A stretch of 64,000 nucleotides of DNA, taken from NCBI GenBank assembly GCA_951640165.1, contig OX621266.1, forward strand, positions 8,742,001 through 8,806,000. The letters run 5' to 3'. The stretch's first letter is position 1; each line of letters opens with the position of its first letter. A program made the position numbers and the translations under genes. Under the pieces are notes generated by a model that had not been told where the DNA came from, searched no databases, and worked only from the letters and a program-made list of their open reading frames with translations. This document shows, one piece after another, positions 39,501 through 47,236 of this stretch. This stretch comes from Pseudoips prasinana. Taxonomy: Eukaryota > Arthropoda > Insecta > Lepidoptera > Nolidae.

Positions 39501-39699
39501 GAGGGGAGTCCGTGGCAGGCCGCGACACCAACGCCACCAAGCCGTCCCGATCACCCAGCCAACGGCCAGGTACCGAGTACGGCTCGGCGACCACCGCCAC
39601 GTCCACCAACCACTCGGCCACAGTCTGCATCAACAGATCCTGTGCCGCTCTGCAGTGGTTGGTGTACGCCTGGAGGATGCGATGTTCGACTCTACCCAT
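36532..39699 (-). CDS. Element H ORF2: endonuclease + RT, 1055 aa, intact
   Basis: Full-length paralogue of element D ORF2, with all key residues in view. The endonuclease has AEPYSVPGRW, ILGDLNAKAV and LSDHRY. RT has APGPDGVPARVV, QFGFRQGRST, SFDIANAFNSV and YADDT. The C-terminal finger is CHECG...H...C. It starts MGRVEHRIL, with the ATG overlapping TAA as TAATG. It is one residue shorter than D through a Glu-run difference in the linker. No lesion is seen. Its upstream partner is the truncated ORF2 of element I instead of ORF1, so normal ORF1-coupled translation is impossible here. Confidence 0.93.
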   Translation of the reverse strand: MGRVEHRILQAYTNHCRAAQDLLMQTVAEWLVDVAVVAEPYSVPGRWLGDRDGLVALVSRPATDSPPLSLLERGPGYVAAAWGEIALVGVYFSPNRPLRDFENFLEVLTAVVRRAAPRQVVILGDLNAKAVAWGNPAAFCNVRGRAVEFWSASCGVSLLNRGDVHTCVRQRGGSVVDVSFATPVLAARVVNWRVEMVETLSDHRYVRFDISTQSPRGMARSGQSPFPRWALTRLDREAAQEAAFLRDWLSPPVEVTDVDAAAVQLRGSLTEVCNSSMPRSRRPPPRRAVYWWTGELTALRAACVEARRAYTRSRRRTSRCQAEEDRLYASYVEAKTVLKSAMCAAEDSAKAEMLEGLDRDPFGRPYKLARSQLRPYGPPVTETLEPALLDGVVRSLFPRRTDFTPPTMNPPLGGVVASPEEVPPVSVEELRAGVLSLRAKKTAPGPDGVPARVVAIAASLMEERFRDLFSACLTAGRFPKIWKEGQLCLLRKEGRPVDSPSAYRPIVLLDEVGKLFEGIIATRLNSQLREVGPDLSDAQFGFRQGRSTIDAVALLRGQVQEAVGAGDGVLAVSFDIANAFNSVPHSTILEALRYHGVPQYLRVILANYLEDREVFLADRTARIRRYGAESGVPQGSVLGPLLWNIGFDWLLRGTLLQGTSVICYADDTLLVARGRDFGEAACLASAGGSLVAGRIRQLGLRVALNKTEAVFFHGPRQRCPPDAHIVVEGVRIGVGAQIKYLGLVLDSRWRFGPHFSGLSTRLLKAADALSWLLPNLGGPKERCRRLYAGILKSMALYGAPIWADSLHRRENATAIRRPQRAIAQRVARAYRSVGFAAACALAGTPPWELEAWVLARVYEWAARRRALGERPAAQERDAVRREARDAIVLHWTRDLASATFGRRTLDALGPVLRDWLERSHGFLSFRLVQVLSGHGCFGSHLHRIRREETPACHECGAAEDTAQHTLEVCPAWAELRRALTDVVGIDLSLPSVVNSMLGSEEAWAAVASFCENVMSQKEAAERAREDDPLAPPLRRRRRGGRRRLYDRRLPPSGGD

Positions 39700-39701
39700 T
39701 A
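39697..39701 (-). promoter_or_regulatory. TAATG stop-start overlap at the I/H fusion
   Basis: The truncated ORF2 of element I reads in frame into TAA, whose last A is the first base of the ATG of element H ORF2. SART1 is known to use UAAUG for termination-reinitiation coupling of ORF1 and ORF2. Here the upstream partner is not ORF1. Confidence 0.7.
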
Positions 39702-41964
39702 GGCGGTTGCATTCTCCCTCCTATGGAGGGAGTCCGCCCAGATGGGTGCCCCATATAGGGCCATGCTCTTGAGGATGCCGGCATAGAGGCGCCGGCATCG
39801 CTCCTTGGGCCCTCCCAGGTTTGGGAGGAGCCATGAGAGGGCGTCCGCGGCTTTCAGCAGGCGCGTCGACAGCCCGCTAAAGTGCGGGCCGAAGCGCCAC
39901 CTGCTGTCCAGCACGAGGCCCAGATACTTCATCTGGGCCCCGACCCCTATCCGGACGCCCTCCACCACGATGTGGGCGTCTGGAGGGCAGCGCTGCCGAG
40001 GCCCGTGAAAGAACACGGCCTCGGTCTTGTTCAGCGCTACCCTCAAACCGAGCTGGCGGATCCTACCTGCCACTAAGGATCCGCCAGCCGAGGCCAGACA
40101 GGCCGCCTCTCCAAAGTCCCTCCCCCGGGCAACGAGGAGAGTGTCATCCGCGTAGCAGATGACACTCGTGCCCTGGAGGAGGGTGCCGCGCAGCAGCCAA
40201 TCGAATCCGATGTTCCACAAGAGGGGCCCTAGGACCGAACCCTGTGGAACACCGGACTCCGCGCCGTAGCGCCTGATCCTGGCCGTCCTGTCCGCCAGGA
40301 GGACCTCCCGGTCCTCCAGGTAGTTGGCCAGGATCGCCCGCAGATATTGGGGCACTCCGTGGTACCGGAGTGCCTCCAATATGGTCGAGTGGGGCACGGA
40401 GTTGAACGCGTTGGCGATGTCGAACGACACCGCCAACACTCCGTCCCCAGCTCCGACCGCCTCCTGCACTTGGCCCCTGAGTAGGGCCACCGCGTCGACC
40501 GTCGAACGCCCCTGTCGAAACCCGAACTGGGCGTCCGACAGGTCCGGCCCTACCTCCCGCAAATGGCTGTTAAGCCGGGTGGCTAGGATCCCCGCGAACA
40601 GTTTACCGACCTCATCGAGCAGAACGATGGGCCGGTATGCCGAGGGGGATTCCACCGGGCGTCCCTCCTTCCGGAGCAGGCAAAGCTGCCCCTCCTTCCA
40701 TAGTTTCGGGAACCTCCCAGCCGTCAGGCACGCGCTGAAGAGGTCCCGAAACCTCTGCTCCATTAGGGACGCCGCGATGGCCACCACCCGTGCGGGGACG
40801 CCATCCGGTCCAGGGGCCGTCTTTTTCGCGCGGAGGGAAAGAACCCCCGCGCCAAATTCCTCCGCCGAAACCGGAGGGACCTCCTCCGCCGGCGAAGCCA
40901 CCACCCCCCCCAGTCGGGGGTTCATCGTTGGTGGGGTGAATTCGGTCCTGCGCGGAAACAGTGACCGAACCACCCCATCCAGCAACGCCGGCTCTAGGGT
41001 CTCCGTTAGTGGGGGGCCATAAGGGCGCAGCTGGCTCCGCGCCAGCTTATATGGCCTCCCAAACGGATCCCTATCAAGTCCCTCCAGCATCTCGGCCCTT
41101 GCCGAGTCTTCGGCGGCGCACATTGCCGACTTGAGGACCGTCTTTGCCTCTACGTAAGAAGCGTAGAGGCGGTCCTCCTCGGCCTGACATCGGCTGGTGC
41201 GCCGCCGACTCCGCGTGTAGGCCCTCCTGGCCTCCACGCACGCGGCCCGGAGCGCCGCCAGCTCCCCCGTCCACCAATAAACGGCGCGACGGGGAGGCGG
41301 ACGGCGAGACCGAGGCATGCTAGAGTTGCACACCTCGGTCAGGGACCCCCGCAGCCGAACCGCTGCGGCGTCAACGTCGCCAACGTCCACAGGGGGCGAG
41401 AGCCAGTCCTCGAGGAACGCCGCCTCCTGGGCTGACTCCCGGTCCAGGCGGGTGAGAGCCCACCGCGGGAAGGGAGATTGGCCCGAGCGGGCCATCCCCC
41501 GCGGGCTCTGGGTGGAGATGTCGAACCGCACATATCGGTGGTCCGACAGGGTCTCCACCATCTCCACCCGCCAGTTCACGACGCGGGCGGCTAGCACGGG
41601 GGTGGCGAACGACACGTCCACCACTGACCCTCCCCGTTGCCGCACACACGTCTGAACATCCCCCCTGTTCAGGAGGGACACGCCGCACGAAGCCGACCAA
41701 AATTCGACGGCGCGCCCCCGGACGTTGCAGGACGCCGCTGAATTGCCCCAGGCCACCGACTTGGCGTTCAGGTCGCCTAACACGACGACCTGACGTGGTG
41801 CCGCCCTCCCGACGACTGCCGTAAGGACTTCGAGAAAGTTCTCGAAGTCCCTTAGAGGGCGGTTTGGGGAGAAATAGACCCCGACCAGGGCTATTTCTCC
41901 CCACGCGGCGGCCACGTATCCCGGACCCCTCTCTAAAAGCGAGAGGGGAGGGGAGTCCGTGGCA
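39699..41964 (-). mobile_element. Element I: ORF2 fragment fused to element H
   Basis: Carries ORF2 from the endonuclease to just after the RT domain. It lacks the C-terminal third of ORF2, the 3' UTR and poly(A) on the H side. On the other side it ends at about 41964 inside the endonuclease-coding part. A copy of an 18-bp string (GCGAGAGGGGAGGGGAGT, 41939-41956 and again from about 41965) lies at the junction with unique DNA. Confidence 0.85.
39699..41964 (-). CDS. Element I ORF2, truncated at both ends (endonuclease core + RT)
   Basis: The open frame begins at the truncation in the endonuclease (near SLLERGPGYVAAAWGE, upstream of the first methionine at 41915). It keeps VLGDLNAKSV and LSDHRY, runs through the complete RT with SFDIANAFNSV and YADDT, and ends at ENATA followed by TAA at the fusion point. 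The C-terminal zinc finger is missing. One of the catalytic endonuclease blocks (AEPY) is also lost, so the protein would be inactive. The frame has no internal stop. Confidence 0.85.
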
Positions 41965-41982
41965 GCGAGAGGGGAGGGGAGT
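41939..41982 (+). repeat. 18-bp direct duplication at the element I / unique DNA junction
   Basis: GCGAGAGGGGAGGGGAGT occurs inside element I and again immediately after its breakpoint. It may be a repair or template-switch product, or a tandem duplication. Confidence 0.7.
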
Positions 41983-42492
41983 TGCTGAGTGTATTGTAAG
42001 TCGATAATTTGCTACAAACACGCGACGGAAACGTAACGTATTTGACACACGTCCGCAACGAATTCGCTGCGCATGCGCGGTGTGTTCGTTGTGTGTCCGT
42101 AACGAATTCGCTGCGCGTCCGCTCCGCTCGCAGCCGTTTCCATACCGCTAGTATGATAACGCTCTTAAGGAGACAACGCATTTAAAAATATATACAAGGT
42201 AGTTGATAAATAGTATAAATCCTGAAGCTATTTGCCTATGAAACTGATCAATGTATTATTTTTTTCCAGAGAGAAACAAGAGGCTGTTCATTCGATGATA
42301 ACGTCAGAGCGCAGACGATTGGAAGATTTGCAGAATGATGCTATGCTTGATGCTTTGGTCAGTGTATTTGTATTATTAATAGTAATTATAAAACATGTTA
42401 TACAGAGTTATTCAATAATTACATATTGTGCTACAAATAACACAGTGCCATCTGATCCTAAATAGGCAGAGCTATAATATTACTTATGTTTT
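41983..42492 (+). other. Unique-looking AT-rich DNA with a GC-rich direct repeat
   Basis: This is not part of any element I recognise. It contains a near-direct repeat with the core AACGAATTCGCTGCGC (about 42054 and 42105) in a CpG-rich patch. It also contains the possible exon listed separately. The longest ORF (77 aa, 42232-42465) spans that possible exon and is probably not itself a gene. Confidence 0.5.
42270..42357 (+). CDS. Possible internal exon of an unknown host gene
   Basis: A branch-point-like CTGAT (about 42244) and a pyrimidine run TTATTTTTTTCCAG precede 42270. An 88-bp open segment follows, ending before GTCAGT at 42358. It encodes a charged, helix-prone peptide containing HSMITSERRRLEDLQ, unlike transposon or satellite sequence. 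One base completes a codon from the previous exon, and the exon ends in phase 0. No neighbouring exons are recognisable, and the 5' splice site is non-consensus. It could be a fragment of a gene captured in the subtelomere or chance. Confidence 0.3.
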
Positions 42493-42723
42493 TGGAACGA
42501 AGTTCCTTATCGCGCGTTGCGAAAGGGGGCTAGACGGAAAAAATTAAGATGAAAAGTTGTAACGACACTTTTTGTTATACTAAGCTATTGTAAGCCGTGC
42601 GCCGTGCGCATGTTTCTCTGTCTGTCTCTCTCACTCTCTCTCTCTTATTTTTCTCTTATTTAATTCTTTTTTTCTTGAGTGTATAGAGGTTTTTTGTACA
42701 TAATAAAAAATAACTTCGTTCCA
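42493..42723. mobile_element. MITE-like element, 231 bp with 12-bp terminal inverted repeats
   Basis: TGGAACGAAGTT at 42493-42504 and its exact reverse complement AACTTCGTTCCA at 42712-42723 bound a non-coding 231-bp stretch containing CGCGCGTTGCG and a TC-rich microsatellite (about 42610-42655). I see no clear target duplication. The layout suggests a non-autonomous DNA transposon. Confidence 0.55.
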
Positions 42724-44087
42724 TCCGGATGTCCCTTGACACCTCTCAAGTTTTATTTCTAAATACACACTTATTATACATACAAATTACACCCATACAC
42801 AGAATAAATAATTGTGTTCATCACACAAAGGTTTATCCTAAGTGCGGATCAAACTGACAACCTTTGGCTTAGTGGTCTGGATCACAGAATAATACAACGT
42901 GTAACAGAAAGAGTGAACGTAACTTAAGGGGCATATACGGTCTCCTTAAGCCTACCTATACACAAAATCTCATACCGAAATACCATCATTTTAATCTTGA
43001 TCGTAAAATAATATACCGTTCAATATATCGACAAGTATTTTTATCGATATAACGAACATCCGTACTAACACAGCACAGCTGATTCTGATTTACGCTAGAA
43101 ATTGTTTGACATACCTCTGTGTTTCTATGCACGCCTGGTAGTTTGATTCTGATTGCACTCACTACACATATTTTGTTTTATTTTAGAGTTATGTTTTTAT
43201 TTATAGCACTGCTGAATAGCTATTGGATATTTTACATCGTATAAGTATGTGATACACAAACACATTAGGAGAATCTTTTTATAGTAAAACTTCTAGTTGA
43301 AGTTGTTTTCAGTACTGATGGAAGAATTTCATTATTTCACGTTCACTAAAATCTGCACCGACACCGAAAGCTTAACTCTAAGACTTGCCAACTAACACGA
43401 GTCTCTCTCATGTACAACATATTCATAGAATCGTAAAGCTTTCATGTTTCTTAGTTATAAAGAGGCGTGGCCTCCATCGCGACACTGACCCTTCACGACA
43501 TAGGTTCCTCGTAATTACACAGCCTTAAATTCTGTGACCTATGAATCCTCATCATCACAAAGTGCACGTCTGAGGCTATTCTTTCATAGATGAATGCACG
43601 AAATTTTCCAAATTATTACGATCACTAAACGACATAGTTAAGGATTTCGCGGAACACTTTACTCATTACTAAACGACATTTTAGACGATTGAGTAACTAA
43701 ACACGACCTAAATAGACAGCAGTTTACGAACAACTGATGATTTTAATATTTTTATTAAATAAATGAAATTGCACAATATTTGATGAATTTGGCGGCTTTC
43801 TTCGAACGCGGCCCCTTTGGCGGCGTCTTTGAGTCCAGTTAAAAGAGCCGCCTAGGTATCGACGACGCGCGCGGCTCGCTTAAATGAATATTAAAATATA
43901 TTTAACCGTTTATTATTTACCTACATCAACTCTTTGATTTTGCCGCCATATTAGTGTAACTTTGGATATAATCAGGACGGAATTTGAAATGTCCCCAGTA
44001 ATACTGTTCATATGAGCCTAGTACCTACATTATTCATATTTTTTTTATTTGTATGTATTGTATGAATGATTAATATGTCTTTAGGGA
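42724..44087. other. Non-coding, non-repetitive DNA
   Basis: AT-rich sequence with short stop-dense frames. I see no gene, RNA, satellite or element motif in it. It is probably the original chromosomal DNA next to a telomere-repeat tract. Confidence 0.5.
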
Positions 44088-44128
44088 ACCTTTAAAATTT
44101 GGAGTGTATCACTCTAAATTTTAAAGGT
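44088..44128. repeat. Near-perfect 41-bp palindrome
   Basis: ACCTTTAAAATTTGGAGTG pairs with CACTCTAAATTTTAAAGGT around a three-base loop, giving a 19-bp stem with one G-T position. It ends 21 bp before the 3' end of element J, next to the unique/telomere boundary. Confidence 0.8.
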
Positions 44129-44133
44129 GGAAT

Positions 44134-44149
44134 TGAAAGAAATTGACCT
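44134..44149 (+). other. Target-site duplication of element J, left copy
   Basis: GAAAGAAATTGACC precedes the poly(T) of element J and recurs at about 46716-46729 after its 5' end, where it runs straight into CCTAA repeats. This 14-bp duplication shows target-primed insertion at the edge of a telomeric tract. Confidence 0.82.
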
Positions 44150-46716
44150 TTTTTTTTTTTTTTTTTCGTGGGGAAATCCTTTATGGATCGTCCCGCCGCT
44201 GGGGAAGCGACGGGGTATGTCGGACTCCCAGCCAGATGGTAGTGCTGGGTTTACCGACTAAAACCCCACGGTGTTCCTCTGCCACCTATAGTCCAGACCA
44301 CGGGATTCGCTCGCGCATTCACCGCAGTCTGGACAGGCGCTGGCCCACTTTTCAGTGAGCCCCGCTTCCGTTGGGGGCACCCTTGCCCCCCTCCTCAAGA
44401 GAGGCGCGCGCGGAACACGGCGCGCCACCGTCTCAGGCCTATTCTGGTCGGACGGAGGACTGCCCCAGGTCCACCGCCCGCAGGCCACTCCTCATGGAGG
44501 CCGGAGATTGGCGATGTGCGCCCTCCGACGCCCGGTTCTCCTGGCGCGGCTAGGCAGGGAGGATGATGTCTCCCGTTCTCGCTCCGCCACCTCTTTTGCG
44601 ATCATCACCTCCTCGCAAAAGGTGGCGACGATATCCCAAGAACTCTCGCTTGCAACCATGAATTCGGTCACGGTTGCAAGCGAGATGTCAGCCGCACCCA
44701 TTGCAGCACCGAGAACACGGCGCTGTGTCTCCCAGGCTGGGCATTCCACCAATGTGTGAAGCGCCGTGTCAACGGGGCTACCACAATGGTGACAACCGGG
44801 CGTCTCTTCTCGGCCTATCCGATGCAGGTACTTCCCGAAGCATCCATGATCCGAGAGTACCTGCGTAAGCCGATAAGTGAGGGCGCCGTGCCTCCTCTCC
44901 AGCCATTCCTCCATGACGGGTCTTACCGCCACTATCGTGGCGTGCCCCGCATTTGGTTGCGCAAGTCGCTGTCTCCACTCTGCCACCGTGTTATGGTGGA
45001 GCTCCGACCGTCGCGCTTCGATTTCTCGCAACGCAGGTCGAAAGCCCCGCTCGAGCGTCTCCCCACGCCACCTGTATAACAGCGCGAGGGCTCTCGCTTC
45101 GAGTTCCCACGGTGGCGATGTGGCTAGGAGACTCGCTGCCTCGAAGGAGATCGTGCGGTATCCCCTAATAGCTCTGACAGCCATCGCTCGCTGTGGCCGA
45201 CGCAGCAGTGCGATATTTTTTGCCGTCAGGCTTTCCCCCCATATTGGGGCCCCGTAAAGGGCCATCGACCGCACGACCCCCATGTAGAGTCTCCGGCAAG
45301 AGGCGTCCGGTCCCCCAAGATTAGGCAGCAGCCACGCCAACGCAGCCGCCGAAGCCATCAATTTCGGGACCAACCTTTGGAAGTGCGGTCCAAAGGTCCA
45401 ACGGCCGTCGAGGACGAGTCCCAGGTACTTCATCGTCGACTCGACGCCGATGCGGACGTCTCCCACAGTGATGTGTGATCCCGAGCGTGGTGCCCTCCGA
45501 CGAAGATGAAAATAGAGGGCCTCGGACTTTTCCAGGGCCACCTCGAGACCAAGTTGCCGGATTCTCCCCACGACTTGCGCAACCCCTATTGTGGCTACTG
45601 TGGCCGCTTCGCAGTGCGACACACCCCTCGCCGTGACCAACGTGTCATCGGCATAGCATGTCACTTGGACGCCGGGGGGCAGCGGACCGCGCAACACCCA
45701 GTCGTAACCAATGTTCCACAGGAGCGGACCTAAAACCGAACCCTGTGGAACACCGCACGACATCTCACGCTGACTCCAACCCTCCCGACCCGGGAAGATG
45801 ACCGCTCGTTGTGACAAGTAAGTCCCGACTATGTGGCGGAGGTAGGTGGGTACCCGATGGTATTCGAGTGCCGCCCTAATGCAGCTCCAAGGCAAGGTGT
45901 TGAAGGCATTCTTGATATCTAAGGATATCGCCAGCACTACCTCGCCCATGGAGGATGCCTCCTCCGCTAGGGCCCTTACGCGCATGATAGCGTCCACGGT
46001 GGAGCGCCCGTGGCGGAAACCAAACTGGTTATCCGCCAAATCTGGACCAGCCAAGGTCAGGTGCTGAACAAGGCGGTCTGCAATGACTCTCTCTAAGAGC
46101 TTGCCCACCTCGTCCAACAACACTATAGGGCGGTAGGCAGATGGTGAGTCCATTGGGCGCCCCTTCTTTTGGATCAATACCAGTTTGCCAGTTTTCCACT
46201 GCCGTGGAAACTGGCCCCGCTCCAAACATGCGCTAAAGAGCCCCCGCAAACGGGGTCCGAGAGCTCTGAGAGCTAAAACCCATACACGGCCTGGAATGCC
46301 GTCAGGTCCTGGCGCGGTGTTTTTGGCTTGTAGCCTCCGCACCGCCACTTCCAGCTCCTCCCGGGTCACTTCAGGCACGTCGTCACTATCCGCGTTGGTC
46401 GCCATTTCCAGAGGCGGAATCATGGTAGGAGGAATGTGCTCCTCTCTTAAAGGGAACAGAGCAGCCACCACCTCCTCCAGAAGGTGAGTCTGGAGACTCT
46501 GAGTCAGTGGGGGCATTCTTGGGCGTAGTTTGCCCCTCACCATTAGGTAAGGGCGTCCCCATGGATCCCGATTCAGAGTCCCCAGTAACTCCTCCCGTGC
46601 ATGGATTTTGGCCTGCTTTATGGCCTCCTGAAGGGATTTCTTAGCTGCCCTGTACCCTTCATAGAGTTCCGCTTCTCTAATTTCCGTATTTTGAGTTTGG
46701 CGGCGCCTCCTGCGGA
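44150..46716 (-). mobile_element. Element J: 5'-truncated SART-like element of a second subfamily
   Basis: Poly(A) is seen as T at about 44149-44166, the 3' UTR covers 44167-44491, and ORF2 runs from 44492 to the truncation point at 46716. It is flanked by a 14-bp duplication. Its 3' UTR is clearly diverged from the B/D/F/G/H subfamily but keeps the same terminal layout. Its closest relative in the window is fragment A (1-527). Confidence 0.9.
44492..46716 (-). CDS. Element J ORF2, partial (linker, RT, zinc finger), open
   Basis: The frame is open from the truncation point (RRRQTQNTEIREAELYEGYR), beyond the first methionine at 46543, to the stop at 44492. It includes the linker with NRDPWGRPYLMVRGK. 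The complete RT has NTAPGPDGIPGRVW, PIVLLDEVGKLLE, NQFGFRHGRST, SLDIKNAFNTLPWS, GVPQGSVLGPLLWN and YADDT. A C-terminal finger CHHCG...H...C follows. The endonuclease is absent. No stop or shift is visible, so the truncated copy is fairly young. Confidence 0.88.
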
Positions 46717-46748
46717 AAGAAATTGACCTAACCTAACCTAACCTAACC
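46717..46748 (+). repeat. Unique-to-telomere boundary with CCTAA repeats
   Basis: AAAGAAATTGAC runs directly into four CCTAA units before the poly(T) of element E. Together with 44134-44149 it records an original junction between non-repetitive DNA and telomere-type repeats. Confidence 0.82.
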
Positions 46749-47236
46749 TTTTTTTTTTTTTTTTTTTTTTTTTTTACATGGTGGAAATGCAAAATCTTAC
46801 GCATACCCGCCGCTTGAGGAGGCGACGGGTTATGTGGGACTCACTCGGGCTAGTCCCGGGATACGCACTAAAACCACCATGGTAGCCAGCCTCACAATGC
46901 CTGTAGCGGGGGGCCTGGGTGCTCGTGAACGATCTCGCCAGTACCCCCGCTGTACACTGAGCGTCTGAGACTCTCCTCCGGGGACGGGAGGGGGCTAAAT
47001 GCCTCCTCCCCTCCCCTTCACGCACAAGCGCGTTTAGGCAACCTGAGCTACAGCAGGTTACCTCTTCCCGGGACCGCTTATGTAAGACGAGTGGAGTTCC
47101 CCTCCTCCAAACGCCAGCGGTCCCAGGGGCGACGTCAAGCCGGGGAGAAGCCAGCCGGACGCCGCATACTCTCACGCGCTGAGATTAGATCCCAGCGCCG
47201 GCGCCGATGAAGCGGATATTAGTGTCAATATCCAGT

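Larger units (their letters stand above)
36198..39701 (-). mobile_element. Element H: SART-like element beginning exactly at the TAATG of ORF2
   Basis: Poly(A) is seen as T at 36198-36209, the 3' UTR runs to 36531, and complete ORF2 spans 36532-39699. The element has no ORF1: at the TAATG stop-start (39697-39701) it is fused to the middle of ORF2 of another copy (element I). This is not a usual 5' truncation onto target DNA. Confidence 0.88.

Noticed and set aside
42232..42465. 77-aa ORF as a complete small gene
   Set aside because: It extends through likely intron sequence with a hydrophobic AT-rich end; only the central 88 bp resemble an exon.
46749..46775. Long T runs as transcription terminators
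   Set aside because: Each run is the poly(A) tail of a minus-strand retrotransposon next to CCTAA repeats.
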